Shown one piece after another: positions 34,615 through 43,181 of a DNA stretch of 64,000 nt. The position numbers were made by a program, and so were the translations under genes. The DNA comes from Thioalkalicoccus limnaeus (GTDB lineage Bacteria; Pseudomonadota; Gammaproteobacteria; Chromatiales; Chromatiaceae). Within the stretch, counting starts at the first letter, position 1. The number at the start of each line of letters is the position of its first letter. The notes beneath the pieces are model-generated. The model saw only the letters and a list, made by a program, of their open reading frames with translations. It had not been told where the DNA came from and made no database searches. Location of the stretch: the NCBI RefSeq assembly GCF_041197575.1, contig NZ_JBDKXB010000012.1, positions 36,965 through 100,964 of the forward strand. Reading direction: 5' to 3'.

Positions 34615-35757
34615 ATGCCATCGATCACGATCGTCGGGTCCGGTTTTGCCGGATTGACCGCTATCAAGACGCTACGTTCGACAAGTCACCGGATCGTCGG
34701 CAGTCGGCTGGCGCTGAAGCTCGTCAGTCCGCGGCCCGAATTCGTCTACTACCCCGGGCTTATCTGGGTGCCGTCCGGGCGCCGCACGGCCGAGGACCTG
34801 AAGTTGGATCTGACGCCATTCTTCGAGAAGATGGGGGTCGAACACATCGCGGCCGAGGCCATCGGTCTGCGCGACGGTGGCCGCGTCCTGGAAACGACCG
34901 CTGGCGATGTGCCGAACAACGGCCTGATCCTTGGAACGGGCGGGCGCTTCATCCGGAAGCTGCCCGGGATCGAGCACGCGATCATCCCCTGTGCCGATAT
35001 CGCGGCCGCCGAACAGATCCGCGATCGGCTGCGCGCGATGGAGGGTGGCACCATCGCGATGGGTTTCGCCGGGAATCCGCACGAACCCAACTCGATGCGT
35101 GGCGGACCCATCTTCGAATTCCTGTTCGGCATCGATAGTCAGCTCCGCGCCGAGGGCCGGCGCGAGCGCTTCGAGCTCGTCTTCTTCACGCCCGCCGAAC
35201 GCCCTGGCAACCGACTCGGGCCGAAGGCGGTCGACAAGCTGCTCGCCGAGATGCGCCGACGTGACATCGCCACGCACCTGGGGCATAAGCTCAAGGGTTT
35301 TACCGCCGACAAGGTGATGACCGAAGGCGGTGAGTTTCCGGCCGATCTGATCCTGTTCATGCCTGGTCTGACCGGCAATCAGTGGTTCGACAATACGGCG
35401 TTGCCGCGGTCACCGGGCGGGCTCGTGCAGGCGGATGCCCATTGCCGCGTAACGGGCTTCGAGCGTGTCTATGTCGCCGGTGATTCCGGTAGCTTCCCGG
35501 GCCCCGAATGGATGCCCAAACAGGCGCACATGGCCGACCTCCAAGCCGAGGCGGCGGCCCTGAACCTGATGGCCGAGCTCCGCGGCGGGGCGCCGACCCA
35601 CACCTTCAAGGTCGAGCTTCTGTGCATCGTCGATGCGTACGATCGCGGTATGCTGGTCGGGCGCACCGAGAAGCACAATTTGGTCCTGCCCTCGCTACGC
35701 CTGTTTCATTGGCTGAAACACCTGTTCGAATGGTGGTACCTGCGCAGCTACCGTTAG
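34615..35757 (+). CDS. Sulfide:quinone oxidoreductase-like FAD protein
   Basis: A 380-residue flavoprotein of the SQR/FCSD group. It has the FAD motif VGSGFAGLTA at the N terminus, the SQR-like block EFVYYPGLIWVPSGRRTAED (residues 42-61), GGPIFEFLFG (163-172), VYVAGDSGSFPGPEWMPKQ (285-303) and an amphipathic, Trp-rich C terminus (LRLFHWLKHLFEWWYLRSYR) like the membrane-binding helices of SQRs. Of the three redox cysteines of canonical SQRs, Cys126 and Cys337 have plausible counterparts, but the middle one, expected just before the GGPIFEF block, is absent. It is likely membrane-associated and quinone-reducing, with sulfide or another sulfur species as donor. A non-sulfide substrate is possible. 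Confidence 0.78.
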   Translation: MPSITIVGSGFAGLTAIKTLRSTSHRIVGSRLALKLVSPRPEFVYYPGLIWVPSGRRTAEDLKLDLTPFFEKMGVEHIAAEAIGLRDGGRVLETTAGDVPNNGLILGTGGRFIRKLPGIEHAIIPCADIAAAEQIRDRLRAMEGGTIAMGFAGNPHEPNSMRGGPIFEFLFGIDSQLRAEGRRERFELVFFTPAERPGNRLGPKAVDKLLAEMRRRDIATHLGHKLKGFTADKVMTEGGEFPADLILFMPGLTGNQWFDNTALPRSPGGLVQADAHCRVTGFERVYVAGDSGSFPGPEWMPKQAHMADLQAEAAALNLMAELRGGAPTHTFKVELLCIVDAYDRGMLVGRTEKHNLVLPSLRLFHWLKHLFEWWYLRSYR

Positions 35758-35805
35758 ATGGGTGTTGCTCTTGGATTTTGCGTAAGAAACGCGAAAGAGA
35801 TCCGA

Positions 35806-36030
35806 ATGAAGAAAAAGCGCAAGCCGCGTTCGGTGCCGCGAAAGGGCGCTGGATCGACGCTCTTGCCGACGGCGCTGGCCGATCTTGCTCGGCAGGACCT
35901 CGAAAGCGGCCGTTATCGCGAAGCGATCGCGCATTACAAGGGCCTACTCAAACAGGCCGATGCCGAACCGTCCTGGCGCACGGGGCTGGCCGAAGCCTAT
36001 GCCGGTCGGGTCGGGGACGCGGGGCCGTAG
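35806..36030 (+). pseudogene. Truncated TPR-type protein gene remnant
   Basis: The ATG opens a 74-residue frame with a Lys/Arg-rich start (MKKKRKPRSVPRKG), then one TPR-like unit (LADLARQDLESGRYREAIAHYKGLLKQ) and the start of a second (PSWRTGLAEAYAGR). The frame then runs into the 3' end of the convergent deaminase gene and stops after VGDAGP. TPR proteins normally continue with further repeats, so this looks like the 5' end of a longer gene cut by a deletion. A short functional protein cannot be ruled out. The poly-Lys region has lower G+C than its neighbours. Confidence 0.55.
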
Positions 36031-36620
36031 ATGGTGCCGCCTTCGGCGGCATAGGCGCGCAGCAGCGCGACGGCCTCGGTGCGCATCAGGTCGCGCGTCA
36101 CGGCGATGCCGCGTCGCGCGTAGCCGGCGACCCAATCCGGCGGCTTGTGACCCTCGTCGAAGCCGATCGCGCGCACGTCGGCATCGCGGGCAGCGCAGAC
36201 CAATCGGTTGATGCCTGACCAGGGCAGGGCGCCCAGGCACATCGCGCAGGGTTCGGCGCTGCTGACCAGCACGCAGCCGCCGGGCACGGCCGCGCGGAGA
36301 TCGTGGTGACCGACTCGCTGTTGGGCCTTGCCGATCGCCACCATCTCCGCGTGCGCGATCGAGCAGCGAGATCCCTCGACGAGGTTGACGCCGACCGAGA
36401 TCAGGCTCCCGTCGACGGCCGCAAAGACGGCCGCCCCGAACGGGCCGCCGGTCCTCGCCCGCAGGTGCTCGGCGGTCAGGTCCAGTACCAAGCGCATCCG
36501 ATCGCTGTCATCGACGCACCTGTGCGAGCGGCCGGCCAGAAAGGACGAGAACCAGTCGGGGCATTCGATCTGGATCGGGGCTGTCAGCGCGCCCAGGTCA
36601 CTGTCGATCATCGTCGCCAT
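35997..36620 (-). CDS. Nucleoside/guanine-type deaminase (CDA superfamily)
   Basis: A 207-residue zinc deaminase. The zinc and catalytic motifs are HAE (90-92) and PCAMC (Cys125, Cys128). The core GGPFGAAVFAAVDGSLISVGVN resembles bacterial guanine deaminase/tRNA-adenosine-deaminase-like proteins. An N-terminal extension of about 40 residues precedes the core. The start has no strong ribosome binding site; internal ATG codons at residues 4 and 42 are alternatives. It ends by overlapping the truncated TPR gene and is followed upstream by the Rieske gene on the same strand after 27 bases. Confidence 0.82.
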   Translation of the reverse strand: MATMIDSDLGALTAPIQIECPDWFSSFLAGRSHRCVDDSDRMRLVLDLTAEHLRARTGGPFGAAVFAAVDGSLISVGVNLVEGSRCSIAHAEMVAIGKAQQRVGHHDLRAAVPGGCVLVSSAEPCAMCLGALPWSGINRLVCAARDADVRAIGFDEGHKPPDWVAGYARRGIAVTRDLMRTEAVALLRAYAAEGGTIYGPASPTRPA

Positions 36621-36647
36621 CGCCGCGTCATCCTCGCCGAAATTGGC

Positions 36648-36980
36648 TCATGACCGCTTGTCGGGGACGGTCGGATCGAGCCAGATCCGCCCGTCGGCGA
36701 TCTCGATGCGGTAGGTCGCGATCGGCGCCGTCGCCGGTTCTTCGAGCGGCTCGCCGGTCGCTAGATTGAAGCGACTACCATGCAGGGAACACTTGATTCG
36801 GTCCCCATCGAGACAACCGTAAGAGAGCGGGTAATCCTCGTGGCTGCACAGATCCTCGACCGCGAAGACCCCGTTGGCGGTCCGGGCGACGATGACCGAT
36901 CGCCCGTCCACGTCGACTTTGCGGAACTGCCCGATCGGGATCTCTTCGACGAAGGCGACCGGAACGAAGGGCTTTTCCAT
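36648..36980 (-). CDS. Rieske-type [2Fe-2S] ferredoxin
   Basis: A 110-residue soluble Rieske protein. Cluster ligands are Cys45 and His47 (LCSHEDYPLSYG) and Cys64 and His67 (KCSLHGSRF). The pattern matches NirD/BphF-type ferredoxins of non-heme oxygenases and assimilatory systems rather than the bc1 Rieske protein, as there is no membrane anchor. AGGAGG lies 6 bases before the ATG. It starts 11 bases after the TrpD2-like gene ends, forming a tight pair on the minus strand. The electron partner is not evident. Confidence 0.88.
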   Translation of the reverse strand: MEKPFVPVAFVEEIPIGQFRKVDVDGRSVIVARTANGVFAVEDLCSHEDYPLSYGCLDGDRIKCSLHGSRFNLATGEPLEEPATAPIATYRIEIADGRIWLDPTVPDKRS

Positions 36981-36990
36981 CTCGGGCCTC

Positions 36991-38115
36991 CTAACGGATC
37001 CGGCGCGCTGCGGCGCCCGAGTCGAGGACGGTGCGAATCTGTCCGGCCCCAGCGCTCGGCGAGTCGGCGCGACCCAGGTGCCACAAGGCGAGAGACCCGG
37101 CGAAGACCAGGCTGTCATAGGTTGGTCCCGGTTGCCCCTCGAGCGCGGCCAAGCCGACCGCGGCTGCGGCCCGTGCGGTGGCCGGCACGTCGACCGCCAC
37201 CGCGATCTCATCACCCGGGCGCGGGGCCTTCGGCAGATCCTCAGGCAAAGGCACGGAGCGCACCGACTGGTCGATGCCAACCGTGACCGGGTCGATGTCG
37301 AAGGCTTGCTCTTCGCCCTTCTGTTGGTACGCAAAACAGACGCCCGGTTGGCGCAGCGACGGGATGATGCCGCCCTCGACGCCGCGGACCAGCAGCGCGG
37401 AGTCGAACCCGGCGTGGCGGGCGAGCAGGGCGTAGATACGCGGGTAGGGTTTGTGCACGTACCCGGTGATCAGGTGGGTTCGGTGCCGACCTTGGATCGG
37501 TTTGGCCAACACCTCGGTCGTCGTGACGGCCTGGCGTTTGACGATGGTCGCGCGCAGGCCGACCAGCGCATGGAGGGATGGATTGACGGCGCGCTGATCC
37601 AGGTAGGCCCAGCCGAGCTCGGGGTTGGCGAGGCGGGCGGCCCCTTCTTCGGGGGACAGGTCGACATCGACGCCGGCCGCAGCGAGCACGTGCCGGTGCG
37701 TGATGCCGAACTTGGGGCCGACGCGGTCCAACCCATGGGTCAAGGTCGGGATGCCGCAAGCGGCCAGCACCGCTGGCAGGAAGGGCGCGGCGGGTAGACA
37801 GCGATTGTAGCCGTCGTAGGGGTCGGCGATATCGACCACCTCGTCGACATCCGCGACCACAGTGCATGTGGTCTCGCGCACCGCATCGAGGATGCCCTTC
37901 AGTTCATCGTCGGTCTCGCGCTTCATCCGCAGCGCGATCAGGAAGATGCCCGCCTGCACCGGGTCCACCTCATTCGCCAGGATCGCCGCCATGCCGATCC
38001 GCGCCTCGTCGAGCGACACATCCTTGCTCAGTTCGGGGCCGGTCGCGATGCGTTGGATAATGGAACGCATCATCAACCGGACGTCTTCATTCGTTGCGCC
38101 CGCGAAATCAGTCAT
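36991..38115 (-). CDS. TrpD2-like (anthranilate phosphoribosyltransferase fold) protein
   Basis: A 374-residue protein of the glycosyltransferase-3/anthranilate phosphoribosyltransferase fold. The N-terminal helical domain (MMRSIIQRIATG through LIALRMKRETDDELKGILDAVRE) is typical. The phosphoribosyl-diphosphate motif GTGGD of true TrpD is replaced by DPYDGYNRCLPAAPF, and the following serine-rich loop by GPKFGITHRHVLAAAG, so it is unlikely to be tryptophan-pathway TrpD. GGAGGGG precedes the ATG used. It pairs with the Rieske ferredoxin gene 10 bases downstream. YbiB-like nucleic-acid-binding or unknown transferase roles are possible. Confidence 0.75.
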   Translation of the reverse strand: MTDFAGATNEDVRLMMRSIIQRIATGPELSKDVSLDEARIGMAAILANEVDPVQAGIFLIALRMKRETDDELKGILDAVRETTCTVVADVDEVVDIADPYDGYNRCLPAAPFLPAVLAACGIPTLTHGLDRVGPKFGITHRHVLAAAGVDVDLSPEEGAARLANPELGWAYLDQRAVNPSLHALVGLRATIVKRQAVTTTEVLAKPIQGRHRTHLITGYVHKPYPRIYALLARHAGFDSALLVRGVEGGIIPSLRQPGVCFAYQQKGEEQAFDIDPVTVGIDQSVRSVPLPEDLPKAPRPGDEIAVAVDVPATARAAAAVGLAALEGQPGPTYDSLVFAGSLALWHLGRADSPSAGAGQIRTVLDSGAAARRIR

Positions 38116-38285
38116 GCTTCCCCCTCCGGGATAGGGCCACTCCCTGATCGAGTGACAATCAGGACGCAAGGGTCGGGGTCGCAAGCCCGAAAGTCAACCG
38201 GGACGCGGCGGCGGGGGCGGGCAGCAATGGCCATCGGCCTTGCCGTGAGCGCCGGCCGCACATTGTTCCAAGTCGAGGATCGCTC

Positions 38286-39770
38286 ATGCCCAACCGTTTC
38301 TCGTTTTACCGCCTTCTGTCGTTGGCCCAGCTGAGTCTGTTCGGGTTCGCCGTCGCCAGTATGCCTTTGTTGTTGGCGCTGATGACGGCGCTGATCTCGG
38401 TCGATCGGTTGACCTTTCAGGGGCAGCACGCGGTGCGGGAAGCGGCGCAGGCGATCCAGCTCAGTCGCGAACTAGCCGAAAACGCGACCAACCTGGAACG
38501 TTACGCGCGCCAGTACCAAGTCTTGGGTGATGCGGAGTTGCTCGAATCTTACCGGGTCGAGAAAGAACGGTTTTTCGATATCTTGAGGCGTATGGACCGG
38601 TTGGACCGGAACTGGCTTGGCGGTGAGACCCTCGCGCACCTCGAATCCGATGCGCATCATGTGTTCAACGCGTGGGAAGGGGTCCATTCGGGCGATCTGG
38701 CGCCTGATGAGGCCCTGCAGGGGTTTCTGTCGATCGCGCGTCAAGTGCGCAACCTATTCATGGACAGCGTTCGTGCCGTACCCCGCGAGATCGAGGTGAT
38801 GCGCGAGAATGGGGAACAGGTGCGTGAGCAGCTTCTATGGCAGACGGCAGCCCTGATCCCGGCGGCGTTGATCTTGGCGGCCTTTCTTGGTGTCCTGATC
38901 GCCAAGCCAATGCGCCAACTCAAGGACGCGATCGAGTCGCTCGGTGTCGGTCGCTTCGACCGGCCGATTGATGTCAAGGGGCCGAACGATCTGGCCGTTC
39001 TCGGTCGTCATCTCGATAGGTTGCGCATGCGCCTGGCCGAGCTCGATGAACAACGGACTTTTTTTCTGCAGCATGTCTCCCATGAGCTCAAGACGCCGCT
39101 GACGAGCATCCGCGAGGGGGCGGAAATCTTGACCGCGGGCGTCGTCGGCCGACTGGACGTGCAACAACAGGAGATCGCCGAAATCATCAAGGCCAATAGC
39201 CTATCCTTGCAGGAGATGATCGAGAGCTTGCTGCGTGGAGGGCAGGTCGATAACGGCGGCCTGGTCGTTGCCATGGAACCACTGGCGCTCGATGACCTGA
39301 TCACCGACCTGGCGAAACAGCACGAACTGGCGGCCCGGGTCAAGGATGTTAAGCTGGATGTGACCCGGGCCGAGGTGACCTTGTGTTCGGATCGGGATAA
39401 GTTGAGAACTTTGTTGGACAACCTGCTGTCAAATGCCGTCTCGTTCACGATTCCGCGTGGCTGGGTTCGGATCGAGACGAGGGTCGACGGAGACCAGGTC
39501 ATCATAGAGGTTCGAGATCAGGGGCCAGGCATAGCTCCCGAGGATCGCGAGCGCATTTTCGAACCTTTTTTCCAGGGGAAGAACCGGGCCTCGGGCCCAA
39601 ACGGTGGCACCGGTCTCGGCCTTTATATCGCCTACCGCTATGCCGATGCCCTCGGGGGTCATTTGGACGTAGCCGATTCGGACGAAGGTGCCTGTCTGCG
39701 GCTCCGTCTGCCGAAAGGACGGGAGCGCAAGCGCTGTCCCGGCGGTGTTGAAAGGGGCTTGCCTCGTTGA
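38286..39770 (+). CDS. glrK: Sensor histidine kinase GlrK (QseE)
   Basis: A 494-residue membrane kinase. One transmembrane helix lies near residues 22-42, a helical periplasmic region follows to about 180, then a second helix near 185-205, HAMP, and a HisKA domain with phospho-His266 in FLQHVSHELKTPLTS. HATPase motifs are NLLSNAVSF, DQGPGIAPED and GGTGLGLYIAYRY. The following lipoprotein and sigma-54 response regulator genes identify this as GlrK/QseE, which in enterobacteria senses envelope stress and phosphorylates GlrR. Its stop overlaps a possible TTG start of qseG. Confidence 0.9.
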   Translation: MPNRFSFYRLLSLAQLSLFGFAVASMPLLLALMTALISVDRLTFQGQHAVREAAQAIQLSRELAENATNLERYARQYQVLGDAELLESYRVEKERFFDILRRMDRLDRNWLGGETLAHLESDAHHVFNAWEGVHSGDLAPDEALQGFLSIARQVRNLFMDSVRAVPREIEVMRENGEQVREQLLWQTAALIPAALILAAFLGVLIAKPMRQLKDAIESLGVGRFDRPIDVKGPNDLAVLGRHLDRLRMRLAELDEQRTFFLQHVSHELKTPLTSIREGAEILTAGVVGRLDVQQQEIAEIIKANSLSLQEMIESLLRGGQVDNGGLVVAMEPLALDDLITDLAKQHELAARVKDVKLDVTRAEVTLCSDRDKLRTLLDNLLSNAVSFTIPRGWVRIETRVDGDQVIIEVRDQGPGIAPEDRERIFEPFFQGKNRASGPNGGTGLGLYIAYRYADALGGHLDVADSDEGACLRLRLPKGRERKRCPGGVERGLPR

Positions 39771-39772
39771 AC

Positions 39773-40354
39773 ATGAAAAGTTCAGTCGTGATGCGATCAG
39801 TTGCCGTTGCCCTCGTGGTAGTTAGCCTCGGCTTGTTGTCATGTGTGCAGACCAAGGCGCCGAGGGGCGCGGCCTGGATCCATGAGGCCGAGTCTCTCGA
39901 TCACCTGTTCTCCGAGCTGGCGGTGCTCAATGAGGCGGGCCCGGATGCGTTGCGCCAGGAGGCGAAGGGCTTGATGCAGCGGGAACCGATTCCACTGCTG
40001 CCGGTGAGCCTGATTCTCGCTCTACTCGGCCAGGAGGCCGACCGCAACCAGGCCCGGCGAGCATTGCGGCAGTACCTGACGGGATCGGATGTCTCACCCG
40101 CCAACCGCTTGCTGGCAGCCCTGGTCGAGGACCAACTGCAGGCCATCGCGCGGCTTCAGACACAGCTGAGCGAGGCCGAGCAACAGCGTATCGAGCTCGT
40201 GCGCGAACTCGAGCAACAGCGTATCGAGCTCGTGCGCGAACTCGAGCAACAGCGTATCGAGCTCGCGCGGCAACTGGAGGAACTGAAGGCGATTGATCAG
40301 GAATTGCGTGATCGAAACCGGATCCTCGATATGCCGGTTCCGGAACGTGAGTGA
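39773..40354 (+). CDS. qseG: QseG-like outer-membrane lipoprotein
   Basis: About 193 residues. A lipoprotein signal ends in LLSC (Cys24). The central part (HLFSELAVLNEAGPDALRQE through SPANRLLAALVEDQLQAI) is helical and resembles QseG/YfhG. The C-terminal part is a coiled coil containing three near-identical 11-residue units (EQQRIELVREL), followed by a charged tail. QseG sits between kinase and regulator genes in enterobacteria and acts as an outer-membrane partner of QseE. The ATG is used; a TTG six bases upstream overlaps the kinase stop. glrR starts 3 bases after its stop. Confidence 0.8.
   Translation: MKSSVVMRSVAVALVVVSLGLLSCVQTKAPRGAAWIHEAESLDHLFSELAVLNEAGPDALRQEAKGLMQREPIPLLPVSLILALLGQEADRNQARRALRQYLTGSDVSPANRLLAALVEDQLQAIARLQTQLSEAEQQRIELVRELEQQRIELVRELEQQRIELARQLEELKAIDQELRDRNRILDMPVPERE
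40178..40276 (+). repeat. Three tandem 33-bp units within qseG
   Basis: Units start at 40178, 40211 and 40244. The first two are identical; the third differs only near its end. They encode EQQRIELVREL three times in frame, lengthening a predicted coiled coil. Exact tandem units such as these can expand or contract by slippage without breaking the frame. Confidence 0.9.
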
Positions 40355-40357
40355 CCT

Positions 40358-41716
40358 ATGAACGACGGTGCACGAATCCTGTTGGTCGATGATGACCCGT
40401 CGCTCCTGCGGCTGCTCTCGATCCGTTTGAGCGCCGCCGGGTATCAGGTCAAGTCGGCTGGCAGCGGGGAACAAGCCTTGGCTGTTGTACCCCAGTTTCA
40501 GCCACGTCTGGTGATCACGGATCTCCGGATGGATGGCCTCGATGGGCTGGCGTTGTTCGATTCGATTCAACAGCAATTCCCTGGACTTCCAGTGATCATC
40601 TTGACCGCTCACGGGACCATTCCCGATGCTGTCGAGGCGACCCAGCGGGGTGTCTTCGGTTACCTGACCAAACCATTCGACGGTCAGGAGCTGTTGTCCG
40701 CAATCGAACGGGCGCGTCGGCTCGGGGGCGGATGGGACACGGCTGCCGACCAGCTCGAGGATTGGCGGGCGCCCATCACGACACGCAGTGCAGCAATGGA
40801 GGAGGCCCTTCGCCAAGCCTATCTGGCCGCGGGCACCGATGCGAACATCCTGATCCACGGCGAGAGCGGTACGGGTAAGGAATTGTTGGCCCGGGCGGTC
40901 CATCGTGCGAGCCGCCGGGCCGGCAACCTGTTCATCGCTGTCAACTGCAGCGCGATTCCCGAAGCGCTGCTGGAATCGGAACTCTTCGGTCACAGCAAGG
41001 GTGCCTTCACCGGCGCTGCACAGAACCGCAAGGGGCTCTTCGAAGAGGCCAACGGCGGTACGCTGTTTCTCGACGAGATCGGCGACATGCCCCTGCCATT
41101 TCAGGCCAAATTGCTGCGCGTGTTGCAGGAGAGGGAAGTCCGCCCGGTCGGGGCGAATCGACCACAGTCGGTCGATGTCCGGATCATCTCCGCGACCCAC
41201 CGAGATCTCGATCAGGCCATGGTCGACGAGACATTTCGCCCGGACCTCTACTACCGGCTCAACGTGGTGCGTCTGGAGTTGCCGCCGTTGCGCGAGCGTC
41301 GCGAAGATGTGTCGCTGTTGGCCAATCGGTTTCTGGGCGAGGCCAATGCCCGCAACGGACGGCAGGTCGAGGGGTTCGCGCCCGAGGCGATGGAGCTGCT
41401 CGTGTCGGCCCCATGGCCGGGGAATGTTCGGCAACTGCAGAACGTCGTCGAGCAGGCGGCCGCCTTGTGTACGACTCCGATCATCCCGGCGGGTTTGGTA
41501 CAACGGGCGTTGCGGCAGGATCTCAGCCGCATCTTGCCGTTGGCCGATGCCCGTGACAAGTTCGAGCGGGAATACCTGACGGATGTCTTGCAGATCACGG
41601 AAGGAAACGTCAGTCAAGCCGCGCGCCTCGCTGGTCGAAACCGGACGGAATTCTACAAACTGCTGCGTCGCCACTGTCTCGAACCGGAGCTCTTTCGTTC
41701 ACAGGGGGACGATTGA
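40358..41716 (+). CDS. glrR: Sigma-54-dependent response regulator GlrR (QseF)
   Basis: A 452-residue regulator: receiver domain (residues 6-115, acidic pocket LVDDDP, phospho-Asp55 in LVITDLRMDG, KPF), AAA+ domain (Walker A GESGTGKE, GAFTGA loop, Walker B LFLDEIGD) and a Fis-type helix-turn-helix (EGNVSQAARLAGRNRTEFYKLLRRH). It is the partner of GlrK in the same operon. In enterobacteria it activates rpoE and the small RNA gene glmY from sigma-54 promoters; no such target is visible nearby. The operon is kinase, lipoprotein, regulator with gaps of 2-3 bases. Confidence 0.93.
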   Translation: MNDGARILLVDDDPSLLRLLSIRLSAAGYQVKSAGSGEQALAVVPQFQPRLVITDLRMDGLDGLALFDSIQQQFPGLPVIILTAHGTIPDAVEATQRGVFGYLTKPFDGQELLSAIERARRLGGGWDTAADQLEDWRAPITTRSAAMEEALRQAYLAAGTDANILIHGESGTGKELLARAVHRASRRAGNLFIAVNCSAIPEALLESELFGHSKGAFTGAAQNRKGLFEEANGGTLFLDEIGDMPLPFQAKLLRVLQEREVRPVGANRPQSVDVRIISATHRDLDQAMVDETFRPDLYYRLNVVRLELPPLRERREDVSLLANRFLGEANARNGRQVEGFAPEAMELLVSAPWPGNVRQLQNVVEQAAALCTTPIIPAGLVQRALRQDLSRILPLADARDKFEREYLTDVLQITEGNVSQAARLAGRNRTEFYKLLRRHCLEPELFRSQGDD

Positions 41717-41923
41717 GCGACCGCAAATCGACGCCGATGTCGTTTCCCGTCGCCCGAAAGGGCGGAACGTGCAGGCGGAGTGGCCACAACTCGGATTGGT
41801 CGGTATCGGCCAGTGCGATGCGTTCCGATCGTTCCGCGGCGCGCGGGGTATTGAAAACGATAACGTCTCGCAATATGATCTGGGTCACTGCAAGCCATCA
41901 GTCGGCGAGGCCGCTTCTTGAGG

Positions 41924-42520
41924 ATGATCGAGATTCGCCATCGAATACCTGGCCGGTTGCGGCTCCATGTGGCCAACTTGGGCCGGGATTGGTGTCGTTA
42001 CGAGCCGCTGCTGGCCGATCTGCGAACGCGAGACGGCATCGAACGCGTGCGCGCCAACCCGGCCTGCGATGCCCTTGTGATCCTGTTCGATACGTCCCGA
42101 TTGACGGACGATCAGGTTGTGCGGATCGTCGAGGCACCGCTGCAACGGGATGGTGGTCGATCCCTGGTGCCAAAAGCGGGACCGGGCGGCCGAGCATCAG
42201 TGCCGGTCGTCGCCTCGTCTTCGGTCAAACCCGTGCGGTCCGCTCGCCAGACCTCTTGGTCTGCGTTGATCGAACGGCTCGGTCTGAGACCCGCGGTTGT
42301 TCCGCCAGAACGGCCGTCATGGTTGTGTCGGGTCAATCTGCGGGTCACCCGGTGGATGCTCAGAACCTCGTTTCGTGCCTTGTGGTACGAGCAGGTTTCC
42401 GTTTCGTCCCCGGGGCCTGGTGCGGACAAGGCCGCGCAGCCCCATCCAGGGCTGGCCTGGCTCTACCAGGTGTCGCAACCCCTGTTGCGTGAGCCGTCCA
42501 AGACCGACATGGCCGCCTGA
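41924..42520 (+). CDS. HMA2-domain protein
   Basis: A 198-residue soluble protein. The first 75 residues (IRHRIPGRLRLHV, LLADLRTRDGIERVRANPACDALVILFD) match the HMA2 domain, a ferredoxin-like fold related to heavy-metal-associated domains but without the CxxC metal motif. The rest is Pro/Ser/Arg-rich with a modest amphipathic segment (LRVTRWMLRTSFRALWYEQV). The role is unknown; HMA2 proteins are often found near metal ATPases or membrane-stress genes. The ATG is two codons after an in-frame TTG. It lies 207 bases after glrR. Confidence 0.7.
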   Translation: MIEIRHRIPGRLRLHVANLGRDWCRYEPLLADLRTRDGIERVRANPACDALVILFDTSRLTDDQVVRIVEAPLQRDGGRSLVPKAGPGGRASVPVVASSSVKPVRSARQTSWSALIERLGLRPAVVPPERPSWLCRVNLRVTRWMLRTSFRALWYEQVSVSSPGPGADKAAQPHPGLAWLYQVSQPLLREPSKTDMAA

Positions 42521-42815
42521 TTGGCCGTTCCCGGGCACTCCTGTCCCCGGCGCTTCCGCTCGTCGCCTTCGAGTCGCGTCATCGTGGCGGCTTTGCTGGT
42601 GATTCGTCGTCCCTGGCTGGCCGTGGCGGCAGCGCCCTGATCCAACGCCGGCGCACCGTCCGACAGGACGGGTGCCTGTTGGCGGAGAACCGTGAGACCA
42701 TGCGCTCACCCGGTGCACGTCATGCCAGGGCACACTGGTGTGGCGCCTGATCGAATCGCGTGGGTCACTCGACAGGCCGTCGCACCTCTCCGTCCCTCCT
42801 GTCGGAACGGATCCG

Positions 42816-43181
42816 ATGCTACATATCTTGCTCCTCTTGCTCGTCTGTCAACTCGTTGGCGAGGTTGTCGTGCGAGCCGCCGGGATCCCATTTCCCGGAC
42901 CGGTCCTCGGAACCATGCTGTTGCTCCTCCTGCTCGTGCTGAGGCGAGATATCCCGGCGCGGCTCGAGCGACTCGCCGACGGGATCCTGTCCCACCTGTC
43001 GCTGCTCTTCGTCCCGGCCGGGGTTGGCGTCATGCTGCACCTCGCGCGCATTCAGACCGAATGGCTGCCGCTCCTGATCAGCCTGGTCGTATCCACGACG
43101 CTGACGTTGGCCGTGACGGCCTTGGTGTTCCTCGGTGCGATGCGATGGCTCCGGCTCCATGATACGGAGTCCGGAACGTGA
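42816..43181 (+). CDS. lrgA: CidA/LrgA-family holin-like protein
   Basis: A 121-residue membrane protein with four hydrophobic segments. The family block AGIPFPGPVLGTMLLLLLLV and SLLFVPAGVGVMLHL are present. CidA/LrgA proteins are holin-like and work with LrgB to control murein hydrolase export, cell lysis, or export of small carboxylates. The ATG used gives the normal N terminus; upstream in-frame codons look untranslated. Its stop overlaps lrgB by 4 bases. Confidence 0.87.
   Translation: MLHILLLLLVCQLVGEVVVRAAGIPFPGPVLGTMLLLLLLVLRRDIPARLERLADGILSHLSLLFVPAGVGVMLHLARIQTEWLPLLISLVVSTTLTLAVTALVFLGAMRWLRLHDTESGT

Noticed and set aside
42652..42675. GC-rich hairpin after the HMA2 gene as a terminator
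   Set aside because: The stem (GCACC-GTCC with a GACA loop) has a bulge and no T-tract, so it does not meet the intrinsic terminator pattern.
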